The position numbers were made by a program, and so were the translations under genes. A DNA stretch of 64,000 nucleotides, taken from positions 14,384,001 through 14,448,000 of the forward strand of contig NC_091049.1 of NCBI RefSeq assembly GCF_963966145.1, written 5' to 3'. Below are positions 1 to 11,285 of this stretch, piece by piece (the stretch's first letter is position 1; every line of letters starts with the position of its first letter). The DNA is from Tenebrio molitor. Lineage: Eukaryota; Arthropoda; Insecta; Coleoptera; Tenebrionidae. The notes under the pieces were generated by a model, which saw only the letters and a program-made list of their open reading frames with translations, searched no databases and was not told the DNA's origin.

Positions 1-889
1 TTTGATCTACGCAAAATATCTTGAAAGGTAAATCATGAAATTAACAGGTGCACTAATTTACCAAACATTTTGATCTTACGGCTCTGCATAATGTTGAAAA
101 TGTATGTGCGGACTAAGGACAACATTGGGATGAGTTGAAGAATCTTGATTTTAGACAAGTCGAGCTGTGGGGTATGTGCACGTCATTTGGAACAAGTTTG
201 TCATGATGAGGAAAGTTAACAGTGAAATTCGCCACATCCAGTTATTCTCGATTCGATTTTCAACACCAAACTGAAATTTACTGCGATAAATTTTTTACTT
301 TCGATTGGTCTTTCTGTGCGCAGTATTTCATGGGACATTAGGTAAAATTTGATTAGTTGACTACAGCCACGTGTATCATCAATCATCATACTAGTCCAGT
401 TCAAAAGTTAACAGCAAACCTATTGTTCTCTTATTTACGCAAATAAAAAAAGTCCAAGTGATAATTGTATGATTCCTAAGATCTTAGATAATTGCGAAAA
501 ACAATGACCGAGTTTCTGTAGAATGGAAAAAATAAATGTCACATTTTGTTTTAGGATAATAATCACACCGTCAAACAAAATATAGTTATTTACACTACGA
601 GAGAGTGTAAAGCACTCTCGAGTGCTGAATTTGGTTTTGTTCGATACCATAAATACCTCCTTGGAACATGAGTCTGTAAGTTTATAAATGTATTCCAACT
701 TAAAAAAAACGATGCTTGGCCATGACAATCTGACAGATTTCATCCTGTATATCTCAATAAAAGTTTGGTTAGGAATTTTGAAAATTTTGAAGTCACAATG
801 TTGCCATACTTATGTTCCACTTTTTTGCGAATCAATTGAAACTCTATTAAAACTAATTTATAAAGAACCAGGCATTTTTTTATTAAAAA
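1..889. other. Flanking sequence with no recognised gene
   Basis: AT-rich DNA left of the Helitron 3' end. The open frames here are short and overlap on opposite strands (for example 216-404 and 435-743 minus, 688-897 plus), and none has a recognisable domain. I see nothing else in it. Confidence 0.6.
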
Positions 890-915
890 CTAGCTGACCC
901 GACAGACGTTGTCCT
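890..915 (-). other. Helitron 3' terminus: hairpin plus CTAG
   Basis: On the minus strand a short stem (GACAG pairing with CTGTC, loop GACAACGT) lies about ten bases before the terminal CTAG. This is the usual Helitron 3' termination structure: a GC-rich hairpin followed by CTRR, inserted before a T. Confidence 0.85.
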
Positions 916-977
916 GTCTTATCTATATGAATATTCAATTCGAACTGAAAAAAAAAACAAAAACAAAAACATAATGT

Positions 978-3900
978 TTATTGTAATGCTTTTTGATACA
1001 CAACATTGATAGTTTTGTTTTCTGGCGCGTAAATAAATAATGTTGATGGTTTTCCGACACGGGAACATGCGACATACAATTGGCCATGTGAAAAACATGG
1101 ATTTTCAAGATTTATGCCACAAACACTTAGCGACTGCCCTTGCGATTTATTTATCGACATTGCAAATGCAAGCCGCACTGGAAATTGTACCTAATCGTTT
1201 AAAATGGAATGGCATGTCGTTCGGAATCATAGGGATGCGTGGAATCAAAACGTCTTCGCCTTTGTACTTCCCTTTCAAAATTGTGGCTTCGATTACGTTG
1301 TTCATTAATTTCTTCACCGAAAGCCGGGTGCCATTACAAAGACGTGGCTGGTTTATGTTCCGCAACATAATTATTAGCGATCCGACTTTTAATTGCAGAT
1401 TATGAGGTGGTAATCCGGGCAATTCCAGCGAATTTAAAAATTCCGTTGGATAGTTGACAACATCATCTTGGTTAGTAACGGAATCAACCGATTTGTATGT
1501 CATCAATTCGCCATCTATCTTATTTTTAATCTGAAAATTCATTTCGTTGACATCAACGTTTTTTGCAGCCAAAATAACACGTTCGCTCAACCAAACATGA
1601 TCTTTGTAATTTTGACTAATGTTTGGGAACACCATCTCGATGAGTTCTGTCTTTGATTCAGTAAAGTGACAAAAATTGGCAGGAAATATAATGTATCCAG
1701 GTCTGTCAACAGGAATGTTGCCATTACCAATGTCGAGCAATTGTTTGGAAAAAACTTCTCCACATCGGTCGTTCTGCAATTCGACTCGCATGTTCATATT
1801 TAATTTGACTGTTTTGACATATTTCCATAAAGTGGACGACTTCAAACATGCATTAAGTTCGTCGGCTGGCGTTGATCGTGGAATCACTGGCAATGTTTGT
1901 CGAAAATCACCTGCCAATAAAATCATCGCACCACCAAACCGGTTTTGGTTGTTTCGTAAATCTTGCATCGTGCGGTCTAATGCCTCCAAAGATTTTTTGT
2001 GTGCCATCGTGCATTCATCCCAAACGTTAAATTTGCTTTGCTGCAACACTTTGGCCATCACAGAATTCCTCCAAAGGTTGCAAGTTGGAGTTTCATTAGT
2101 TTGCATGTTCAACGGCAACTTGAGTGATGAATGAGCTGTTCGACCGCCTTCCAACAACGTAGCTGCACTACCTGATGAAGCAAGTGTAAGTGCAATTCCA
2201 TTTTGCGACCGAATCGTTGCCAAAATCAATGATATTAAAAACGTTTTTCCAGTTCCACCGGGAGCATCTAAGAAAAAAATTCCGCCAGTTCCATCGTTCA
2301 CTACTTTCATGAGCGTATCATAAGCGTATTTTTGTTGCTGATTTAAAAGAGGAACGTTTCTTTGAAAGGTTTCTCCCAACACCTTGGAATCGTATTGGGT
2401 TTCGCGTCTCAACTCTTGATTAAATGCGTCTTGCATTGGGCGATTGGGCGTTGTCATTCCTAATTGTATAAATCCTTTGTTGGTAAGCATCAAGCACATG
2501 TCCTCAATTAAAATTAATGCTTCATTGTGAATTTCTTCGTTCATTTGCAAATCTGGATTCGATGTTCTAAGACGTATCTGATGCAATATATCTTCGGCCA
2601 TATGATCTTTATATTTGTTCCATAAATCAATTGGTGTTGATGACAAAATTATAGAAAACAATGTTCGTATTTGTTTAGCATTTGACGAAATCACAGCATC
2701 TTCGAGAGTGTGATCCCAATGAGTGTCATTCTCTAGTAATCCCAAACGTTGACAGGCTTCTCTGTATGTGCCGCACAATACGCCATTAACAGTTCGCAGA
2801 TGTTGGAATGATGTTGGGCCACAAACATTGATTACCAGTAAACGCAAATAAAAACACTCCTCTTGGTTGGGATGAACTGTGTAAATACGTCCTAGTGCAT
2901 CGGTGGAAAATACTTGTGGGTAACCTGGAACTCGATTTCCTTGTTTCCGTCGTTGAAATTTCTTTGACGATTGATTCCAGGTATAATATCTTGGCATTTC
3001 AGAGTAAAGCAGCGTTCGGGCAAAGTCATCCTTCTGGCACATTTCAAAGAAGCTGGTCAGTGTTGTCGATGGCGGCCTGTCAGCTCGTTGTAATACGTTC
3101 TCCGCTGTAAAATACACTCTTTGACCATTTTCCAAATGTACGGCCAAGTGAACAACAATGGGGTGTCTTTCATGTATAGCGAATGAAAAAATACGCCACA
3201 TTGCTTCGTTACTGGTAACATAGCGGCCCATTCGAAACTGAGTGATTTCATCGTTGGAATTTTCGGCAGCAACTCCAAAAACAGCCATGTCACTACCTTT
3301 GTTCACGTACTTGCAAATGTATTTAATAGATTTTACGGAATGGCAAAATTCGACATTTATGTGCGCTTTAAATGTCTTGGAGAGTAAAGGCGAAAACGGA
3401 ACAACCCAACGATTATCAACTTCAATGTCCTGTTGATTCACTTTGACTATTGTTGACCTTCCATTGTCATCAGTGGATCGGCGGCGATAAAGTGGATAAC
3501 CATCATGTCCAGTAATAGTTTCTGATATTAATTGTCTTGGATAGCGTTTTGAACATTTTCCGTCAACAATACAGGGAGAATTTGGATTTAATATTCCACA
3601 GGGACCACGAATCATATTTTTTGTAACAACCTTATGTAACAGTGGATCTTCTTAATTATCCGGAATTTCTGCTGATATCACATAATCGATTTCATTTGGT
3701 CTTATCCTCTCAACCAACCAAATGAGAATATGTGCATGTGGCAATCCGCGTTTTTGCCACTCGACTGAATACATCCAACAGCGCGTCTCGCCGAACACGC
3801 GATGCTTAACAATAAAATCCATGAGTGATTTTAATTTTCTTTTGAACACCCTTGCGGTGATGTCGTGGCGATCAATGGGTGATTGGCCAGGGAATAATTC

Positions 3901-5574
3901 TTGTCGAATTTCTGTCCACTTTGGATTGCACGTGAACGTGATAAACAAATCTGGTGTGCCATAATGACGTACATACGACATAGCATCTTGAGCATATTCA
4001 TGCATATGTCGTGGACTTCCGACGTATGTTGCTGGGAGAATAGTCATTCTGCCGATATTCTGTGCATTTCCGTCAACATTGATGGCATCCTGAAGATGAA
4101 TGTATTCCTCGGAACGGAGTTTTGCTTGCTTCAACCTGATAAATGTCAATCGCTCAGTTTCAACTTTGACGTACATATCCACAGCATATTGGTGAAATAG
4201 ACGGCGACATTTTAAGATGTGATTGTCCTCATTTTGCCGAACCATCAGTCTGTATGAATAATAATTCATTGAACTAACTTTTTTGTTAGTTTCGGCGCCT
4301 GTAAATAAATGTTTGTGATTTAGGTAGTAAAGGTAGATTGGTTATTTACCTGTAACTGGATTTATCATCTTCATTGAAAAATTATACCCATCTTCACCTT
4401 GCCAAAATAAGATAGGATATTGTAGCGCATCATATGATCGATGTGTTTCGGACACACGCTGCAGTTGATCGTTCCGCCGATGTAAAACAATATCTCGGTT
4501 TTCTAAATTTTCACCGACGACGACAATAGCAACTTCATCAATTGTCGGTGCATTAAAACGTCTTGCGTGTTGTCCTGCAGGCGTCTTATCGGCTCTGATG
4601 ACAATTTTGTGATTATCAGATGGCATGCGGTCTAATGCTGTCTTGAATAATGCAATCAATTCGTTGTGTTGATGGAAAAATGTTTGGAGTTGTTCCACAA
4701 TTGGTCTTTTCACCGAATTGTTGTGTGCATAACGCGTATCGACTTGTCTTGCTGAATCGCCCATAAAATAAATTTGCAAAAATTTGTAGTCACTGTCCGG
4801 CGTTGGCAATAAGGAACCTGTTCGATGATAAAATATTTGACCCTGAATCTGCAAGGGTAAATAGATGTAATATACGTAATTGTATAGCGAAGTGTTTGTA
4901 CCGCCATGTGGCTGGCAAAATACGTTAGCAGCACTGCCATTCCCCTATCAACTTCTGTAAACACACTTCTGGTTGCTTTTGGCAATTCAGAGCTACTAAC
5001 GTACTTTACACCATGTCAATTGAAAGCTGCCAACGTATTTTGCACCAACACGTGGTGGTAAAATTTTATTGTTTCTCATTATACTTACCTTGAAAGTAGG
5101 CATGAAATTATCTTGAATAACTTTTGTTGCGCCAAAAGACGTCATTTGAAAGCAATTATTGTATTTCTGAATATGACTCAAAAAATGTATAGAATCTGGC
5201 CCAAATCCGGAAACCAATGAATGTAGTGGCTCTGGTGGCGGTATCAATGGCGTCAATTTGACTTGGCCACTGGCGCAACACAATCCAGGGGCTTCATTTT
5301 TAAACTTCAACGCCTTGCAATGTGGACACACAACGTTCATTGGTCCAATAGCAACGATTTGCTGTGAATTGTAATCGATTGCCACGTTATAATTGAATGC
5401 AGCTCGATGGGGATTAAACGCAACATTTCTACGTTGTTGATTTCGATTCCATCGATTCCGTTCAACTTCATTTCGCGCTTCACGTTGCTCGTCAGTTTGA
5501 CTTGCTCGTATATATCTTTGTCTTGCAGCATTCCGAGTTCTGCGACTTAAGTTCGTACGTCTAATTGGTTGCAT
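978..5574 (-). pseudogene. Helitron RepHel protein (HUH replication initiator plus Pif1-like helicase), nearly intact
   Basis: Encodes the replicase that nicks, unwinds and transfers a Helitron strand. Exon 1 (5574-5089) starts with MQPIRRTNL and has a CPHC-type zinc-binding segment. A 240-bp intron (5088-4849, GTAAGT...GCAG) leads to the Helitron-like N-terminal domain (4848-4350). A 51-bp intron (4349-4299, GTAAAT...ACAG) leads to the Rep domain. Rep has the HUH motif in RGLPHAHIL near 3725 and the tyrosine motif YICKYVNKG near 3320. The helicase has Walker A APGGTGKT near 2255, Walker B VWDEC, AGDFRQTLPVIP, and a C-terminal INKSQGQSL...VACSRVGKPS block (1178-978). Two lesions are visible: one in-frame TAA (3652-3654), between Rep segments, and one frameshift near 1190. 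Both introns keep the frame. Exon joins are my inference; the motifs are visible. Confidence 0.9.
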
Positions 5575-6017
5575 TTTGAAGAACCAACCAGTGAACTAAC
5601 TGCGATGAACAAACACTTCTCAAAAAATTCACTAAACAAACTGAAAACTGTCGATTGTGCAGTGTGCACTAAGAAATGAATAGGTATAATCTATTCATTT
5701 TGATTGTGACCACTCCCTAGTAACTTTTCAGTTGCTAGGTTATTGATAGGGAATTTTAGATAACACTAAATCCAGTCGCAGTTGGCAACTCTCGGAGGCG
5801 CCATTTTGACAGAAACGTCACGCTCACAGACGCGAACTGTCAAACGCGCTAAGTTTTCTCAAATTTTCCAATTTTCTGCGCAATTTTCTTAATTTTTCGT
5901 TCCGTAAGAACCTTCTACGAAGTATTAGAAAACATTAAAAAAAAAGATGAATGAAATCGGTTAAGTCGTTCTCAAGTTATGCCGTGACCAAGGGAAATAG
6001 GGATTCATTTTTATATA
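5575..6017 (-). other. Helitron 5' untranslated arm
   Basis: Minus-strand leader between the RepHel start codon and the Helitron 5' end. The outermost part (about 5940-6015, minus strand TATATAAAAATGAATC) resembles the 5' termini of arthropod Helitrons as I remember them. The final TC-bearing bases are displaced to 12616-12622 by the TIR-element insertion. Confidence 0.65.
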
Positions 6018-6063
6018 CAGTGAGCGGCAAAAGTATGGAATAAATTCCTTAAAAATTAAACAT

Positions 6064-6211
6064 CCTGGCTAGGGATGATGCGGCTCGCTCCGACGGCGCG
6101 CAGCTAATGATGATGGTAGGGGTCCAGCGATTAGATTCTCACTGGCGGCGGTAGCGCTTCGAAAGTGTTAGTACGGGGCGCTTTGGTATTACATCCGTGA
6201 TTTATGCTACA
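6064..6211 (-). repeat. Gypsy-1 3' LTR, truncated
   Basis: On the minus strand it starts TGTAGCATAAATCACGG and matches 9439-9589 with scattered mismatches. It breaks off where the other LTR would continue into its TATA box, right beside the left TIR of the shell element. Confidence 0.8.
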
Positions 6212-6419
6212 TCCTCCACCTCAGGTCTAATAGAATCGGCCCAATTATTGGACCTGATTCTTTCGGGGTCTGCCGCGCTTCTTGATGGGGTGGATCGGTT
6301 TGGGCGCGGCGTCCTCAGATTCTGGATACGGGGTGAGTTGCGAGACGTGGTAGTTACCAAGGGGCTCTGCTGGTTTGTCTCGGGCGGCTAGGACATGGCT
6401 TGTGGGATCGTTTGAATCC

Positions 6420-6890
6420 ATGTGCTGCGTTGCTGAGGGATGGAGGTTGGCGTACGCCAGAACGGGGCTGTAAGCCGGCGTTTGGAGTCGGCGTACTGCT
6501 TACGGCAATCTTGTTTTTTTTTCATGGGTCTCTCGAGCTTCCTTTCAGCTTTCGTGGAGTTGTAGAAGTCGGGGGGTGACTTCAGGGCGAAGAACCAAGG
6601 TAATAGTCGACAATCAATGATGACGACTATGCTGGTCTCTTTGACGTAGCTGCGAAATTTATTAATTGTCCACACATTGGCCAATACTTCTCTTTCTCTG
6701 GTTGAGCAACTCCTTTCCGTCTTGGTGAGAAGGCGGCTAGCGTACTCGATGGGGCATTCCTCGGGCGCCTCCCCCTGGAGTAAGGCTGTGCCAAGAGCGT
6801 AGGCGCTGCTATCGGTACGTAAGATAAAATGGCTGGATAGGATTAGCTGTCCGGAGAACAGGGGTGCTAGTGAGCTGCTTCTTTAACGTT
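6420..6890 (-). pseudogene. Gypsy-1 RNase H fragment
   Basis: The minus-strand frame reads RTDSSAYALGTAL, then IEYASRLLTKTE and REREVLANVWTINKF, the conserved RNase H blocks of Gypsy pol polyproteins. It then runs into a basic, proline-rich tail near 6388-6250 that looks like a pol C-terminus, with no integrase between. It is separated from the upstream frame by a frameshift near 6830. The reverse-transcriptase core and integrase have been lost by internal deletion. Confidence 0.75.
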
Positions 6891-8610
6891 TGGAAGGCTT
6901 CTAAAATGGCGTGAATCTCTGTCTGGGTAGTCTGTCTCTTACCCGGAGTGAGTCGATACGGGGGAGGAGCGATCAGGGTGCTGCCACCAGTATCGATTCG
7001 GTACTGTGCGAAGGGGGTTGGAGGTTCAGTTTTCGCGAATAACTCGACGTGCTGGTCCAGCAGGGCGTTGAGTCGTTCTTTTTCGATCTCTGGGAGCGAG
7101 GCTTCTTCCACAGGACGAAGGTGCAAAGTGGCTAGGTGGATTCTTATCGGGCTGTCGTACCCGGAACTACATTCCATCTCGTAATCCATCAGAGCATCAG
7201 CTGCGTCTTGCATAATGTAGTCACTACTACCTTGAGCCTGGTATACATTCCAGACGCCTCGTCCGTTGCGTATAGCTGGTTGCGTAATTCTACTTGTTGG
7301 AGGCTGATAGTCTCTAGCGTCATTGTCGACAAGGGGTTCTATCAGACTCGGCATCTGCATCTCCTGAAAAATAGCGTCGATCTTATCCATACCTGGACCA
7401 GGCGTCGTACTCGGAAGGAACGGGTACCAACTTCCTCGTGCGTAGTTGAATCCGTACTTTCGACTACTCAAGTCGAGTACAAGTTTGGAGTCCTCGATAA
7501 AATCCGCGCCTAACAAGGTACGCGTGGAGTCGCTCTCGGACAGGACGACGAAGGTGGTGCGAATCTCGTGATCCGCGAGTTTGACGATAGCTTGGACCGT
7601 AGGTACGTAAAGAGTCTTTGTATTTTCGTCGGCGAAGGTGACCGCCACGACTAACTTTTGCGTTGGGTAGCCGGTTGCTAACAGATGCTTGTAGAGATCG
7701 GCGCGGGCAACGATGTTGCAGGCGGCAGTGTCTATGATGGCGGACTCTTGTAGGTCGGCTATGGATACCAAGACTGTGGGACTTAGTCGTGGTACCACGC
7801 AGTGTACGGTGAGGGCGCAGATCTCATTGGAAACGCCGCTGTTTGGACCAGAGCACGTTGGACAATTGTTCCGGTAGACACCAGGACGGTGGCATCCATA
7901 GCAGTAAATCTGTTTTTTCTCAGCAGCGGTTTTTGCGGGCCGTGGTGCCGAACGCGTGGTTGAAGCTGTTTGGCCTTTGGCAACGTCTCGTTGTTTCTTC
8001 CGACACTCGTGTTCTTCGTGACCGAAGTTTCGGCAGTACTCACACTTGATCGAACGGTTTCCTTGGCTTTTCCTACCTCTCTTTTCGAGAGCGGCTGCTT
8101 CCTGGAGGGTTTTCCGGGACTCTCGTTCGCTCTGTTCCACCACACGCGCCTTTTCCAGGAGTTCTGCGAAGTTGGCAACGGCGTCGCGGGGGACTCGATC
8201 ACGGATGGCGGAATAATCCGTACACGACATCTAGTTGCCATTCTTCGTCGAGTTTCCTGGACATTCTTGCGAGTCGATCTCGTTGCATCGTCACATATTG
8301 ATCAGTTGAGATGGTGGCGGATTGCGGAGTTTCGAAGATGTCTTGGAAGAGGCGGTAGTTTGGGACCCTAGGAGCAAATGCGTTCCTTACCAGGTCCATA
8401 GCTTCTTTCCGGGTGCTGGCGTTGCATTTGATGCCGTTCCACCAGGGGTTTGCTTCGCCTGTCAGGAGTAGAGGTAGACCTTCAAGAGCGTCCTCGTCGC
8501 TGATACCTTCTACTTTCTTATAAATGGTCGCCGCCGTCACGAACTCCTCCACTGCAGCTGCGCTTCGTGTTCCGTTGAAACGAGCCGAGCATTGAGTGAA
8601 GTGTCGTGGT
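6890..8610 (-). pseudogene. Gypsy-1 gag, protease and RT N-terminus
   Basis: The gag capsid region (8610-8199) contains EEFVTAATIYKKVEG and LLLTGEANPWWNGIKC, typical of insect Gypsy capsids. A frameshift near 8230 leads to two CCHC knuckles (CEYCRNFGHEEHEC and CYGCHRPGVYRNNC). A retropepsin-like domain follows, with active-site segment IIDTAAC (usually DTGA or DTAA) and LLGADFI. The start of RT (ELFAKTEPPTPF...APPPYRLTPGKR) then jumps in frame to the sequence that normally follows the RT palm (FQTLKKQLTSTPVL). That is an in-frame deletion of most of RT. No start codon is obvious upstream of 8610. Confidence 0.8.
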
Positions 8611-8630
8611 ATCCTGGCTTGGGATTGGTA

Positions 8631-9228
8631 GAGTAAGACCGGTTGGACCGTCGTCAGTGCCTTTCAGTGCTTAAACTCTGTCGTTCAATTTTGGACGAAG
8701 GAGACTCTTAGAGTAAGACCGGGTGGACAGTCTTCAGTGCCGTTCAGTGCTTGAACTCTGTGTTGAGTCGTGGATTTTGCATTTTTAGAGTAAGACCGGG
8801 TGGACCGTCTTCAGTGCCGTTCAGTGCTTAAACTCTATCGTTCAATGTTTGGACGTTGGAGACTCTTTGAGTAAGACCGGGTGGACCGTCTTCAGTGCCT
8901 GTCAGTGCTTCAACTCTGTGTTGAGTCGTGGGTACTTTGGAAATGTTAGAGTAAGACCGGTTGGACCGTCTTCAGTGCCTGTCAGTGCTTAAATTCTGTC
9001 GTTCAATTTTTGGACGAAGGAGACTCGTAGAGTAAGACCGGGTAGACAGTCTTCAGTGCCTGTCAGTGCTTAAACTTTGTGTTGAGTCGTGGACTTGGGA
9101 ATTTTTAGAGTAAGACCGTGATCACTGATCAGTGCTTGAACTCTGTTGGATTTTTGGATTTTCAGAGTAAGACCGTGCTCAGTGCTTGAACTCTGTTGGT
9201 GGGTCGTGGATTTTTGGCCCGAAGTTGA
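8631..9228 (-). repeat. Eight ~80-bp tandem repeats in the Gypsy-1 leader
   Basis: Units start at 8631, 8711, 8788, 8869, 8949, 9030, 9108 and 9165 (plus strand: GAGTAAGACCGG). Spacing is 77-81 bp except for the last, which is shortened. Units alternate between two tail types (TTCAATTTTTGGACGAAGGA versus TGTTGAGTCGTGGA), so the true period is a dimer of about 160 bp. The AGAGT and ACTCT borders could pair as small hairpins. The array lies between the primer-binding region and gag. Confidence 0.9.
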
Positions 9229-9229
9229 G

Positions 9230-9300
9230 TGTCACTTTTAAGATTTCGGGCCCCACGTTGGGCGCCACTTTTAACATTATGCCCCACGTTGTGGAGCCAC
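9230..9300 (-). promoter_or_regulatory. Triplicated LTR-end/primer-binding-site-like module
   Basis: On the minus strand TTAAAAGTGG occurs three times (the third as TTAAAAGTGA), followed by CTCCACAACGTGGGGC, CGCCCAACGTGGGGC and CACTCAACTTCGGGCC. TGGCGCCCAACGTGGGGC is a common primer-binding site of insect Gypsy elements. Which copy is functional cannot be told, since the 3' LTR lacks this end. Confidence 0.6.
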
Positions 9301-9589
9301 TTTTAACAGTGTTTGTGTTGTAAATTGTTTATTTACATAAAGGTAAACAAAGTTAATAAAGGTTTGCAGTGAGACTCTTGAGGGAGCTCGAATGATCATA
9401 TGAATAATGATTGATTTGTCCTTGCGTGCATCCCTTTTATAGCCTGGCTGGGGATGGTGCGGCACGCTCCGACGGCGCGCAGCTGATGTGATGGTAGGGG
9501 CCCAGCGATTAGATTCTCGCTGGCGACGGTAGCGCTTCGAAACGGTTAGTACGGGGCGCTTTGGTACTACATCCGTGATTCATGCTACA
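9296..9589 (-). repeat. Gypsy-1 5' LTR
   Basis: On the minus strand it starts TGTAGCATGAATCACGG at 9589, has a TATA box (TATAAAAGGG near 9437) and a polyadenylation-like AATAAA about 110 bp downstream. It ends near CACTGTTA around 9296. The outer half matches the truncated 3' LTR at 6064-6211. Confidence 0.8.
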
Positions 9590-9639
9590 AAATCAAATCT
9601 TATCTATCTATCTTATCTTGTGGTTTCTACAAATAACGA

Positions 9640-10487
9640 TGAATCCTGTAGAAGATTTGCCCCCAGATGTGGTAAAAGTGGCACACATGTGGTTTTAGAC
9701 TAATTTCCGACAAAATCTGGAGAGATTTATGACACTGCATACGAAATGGTACAAGGAAAAAAACATTAAAGCTTATTCAGAAAGTTTTATTGGTGTATTT
9801 TGCTGATTTGGCAAACAAAATAAAATCATCCACATTGTGGTCGCAAAATTCAATGGTGAAAGCGACTTTGAGTATAAAAAGTGGCGTAGAAATAGAAAAA
9901 TTTACGAAACTTAAGAGCATTTTTGAAAAGACAAGGTGAAGGCTACAGCCCGAAGAAATCAAGAGTTTTAACGAATGAACAAATAGAAGTTTTCTTAAAC
10001 GATGCTCCAGATCACAAATACTTAATGATAAAAGTAAGTTTATAACCTTAATAAAAAGGCTTACATTTTATGAATTGTCTTTTAGGTCGTTGTAATCTTC
10101 GGAGTGAGCGGAGCATGTCGTAGTCTGGAATTGGTCAAATTAAAAATTGAAGATATTGAAGAAATTAAATTAGGTTTATTGGTACAGATTCCTCATACCA
10201 AAACCAAAAAACCCAGATCATTTACGATTATGAAAGGCAATTGTTTAAGAACGTACAAAAAATATCTACCCCTTCGATCGAAAAATTTTAATGAACGTCG
10301 ATTTTTTATTAAATATCAAGACGGAGTGTGTCACCGACAAGCAGTTGGCATCCACAAAATTAGTAGTGTTCCCCAAGAAGTAGCCAAAGGTTTAAACCTG
10401 GAAAATGTAAATGGCTATAGAGGACATTGTCTACGCTGCATTTCTGCCACCCTCCTCGTAGATTCTTCTAAATCATGTAAAGTTTAA
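9640..10487 (+). pseudogene. Crypton-type tyrosine recombinase, remnant 1
   Basis: A DNA-cutting tyrosine recombinase of the kind carried by insect Crypton-like elements. The N-terminal SAM-like part (about 9700-9900, with KSSTLWSQNSMVKATL) is broken by frameshifts. The exon RAFLKRQGEGYSPKKS...DHKYLMIK ends at a GTAAGT donor, and a 52-bp intron (10034-10085) ends TTTTAG. The catalytic domain follows: GVSGACRSLELVKL (first Arg), IPHTKTKKPRSFTI (Lys region) and GHCLR (His-x-x-Arg). The frame stops at 10487 before a convincing catalytic tyrosine. Opposite in orientation to the two copies at 10715-11933. Confidence 0.75.
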
Positions 10488-10714
10488 TTTAATAAAATTG
10501 TAAAATATTAAAGACTACATCATTTTGAAAACAAATAGAAAACAATTCAACATTTTTTTATGCAAGGAGCAAAAAGTACTTTGTGTGCAACCGTACGCGA
10601 AATGAGCACTTCGCGTGCCTAGAGCAGGCCGCGAAATTGAATTTCGCAGCCGTTGCCTTGACGACGGCCGTAAAAGTAAAAGTCATTTCAATATTTATTT
10701 ATTATCACAATTAC

Positions 10715-11285
10715 AACATAGCTATCGCTATATTTGCGGTGTGATCTTACAAAATCTGGATTGGGTACAGTTAAAGTTTGATTTATGCCAGTTTTTGTGT
10801 CAACGGCCGCTATTAGTACAGAATTTTCATCCGGTTTGAAGTTCCCGCCAATTTCAAATGAATGACGAGTCGGTAAAAAAGATCCCCATTATCGATCTAG
10901 AACAGACACGTATGAATTAGGTTAATTTTTCACCGGTCAAGAAGAGAAATATCTAGTAACTAGTAAGATATCCTGAATCCTGAATGGCATCAACAGACAT
11001 TTTGGTTTATTTGTCTCTTCGCACGGCATCTGATATTTCCACGATTAAAATAACCTAAAAGGAAGCAGACGATACAACTTATAACAGAATTTAACATTTA
11101 CCTGCCATAATAAATAAATTCCAGTAAATAGGTAAGCCAATGCAACATTATCCGACACGGTTTTCACATTCTTCTTGTTACATCAGTTTCAAAGTCACTG
11201 TAACATTTTTTATATTTCTGTTTCGATTTTTCAGGTTTCAAATGCGACACAGCACAATTTATAATATTTTTTTAACTCTGGATGA
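10715..11285 (-). pseudogene. Crypton-type tyrosine recombinase, remnant 2 (heavily decayed)
   Basis: A minus-strand copy parallel to remnant 3. The segment 10715-10835 matches the catalytic region around 11300-11430. The segment 10986-11060 matches the exon start after the conserved intron (TTTTAG then VILIVEIS). The segment 11110-11285 matches the N-terminal domain of remnant 3, including THPELKK near 11275. Many stops and indels. It is best read as the older half of a tandem duplication. Confidence 0.6.

Larger units (their letters stand above)
6064..9589 (-). mobile_element. Gypsy-type LTR retrotransposon, decayed (Gypsy-1)
   Basis: A minus-strand LTR element: 5' LTR at about 9296-9589, primer-site modules at 9230-9300, a tandem-repeat leader at 8631-9228, gag-protease at 7400-8610, a short RT N-terminus joined to RNase H, then a C-terminal tail and a truncated 3' LTR (6064-6211). 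The RT palm/fingers and nearly all of integrase are missing. A purine-rich stretch (GAGGTGGAGGA on the minus strand) precedes the 3' LTR and is the likely polypurine tract. Confidence 0.85.

Noticed and set aside
435..743. 102-residue minus-strand frame
   Set aside because: Low-complexity AT-rich translation, no homologous motif and no splice or start context.
1040..2134. Plus-strand frames 1040-1405, 1468-1656 and 1676-2134
   Set aside because: Antisense shadows of the Helitron helicase; no conserved motif.
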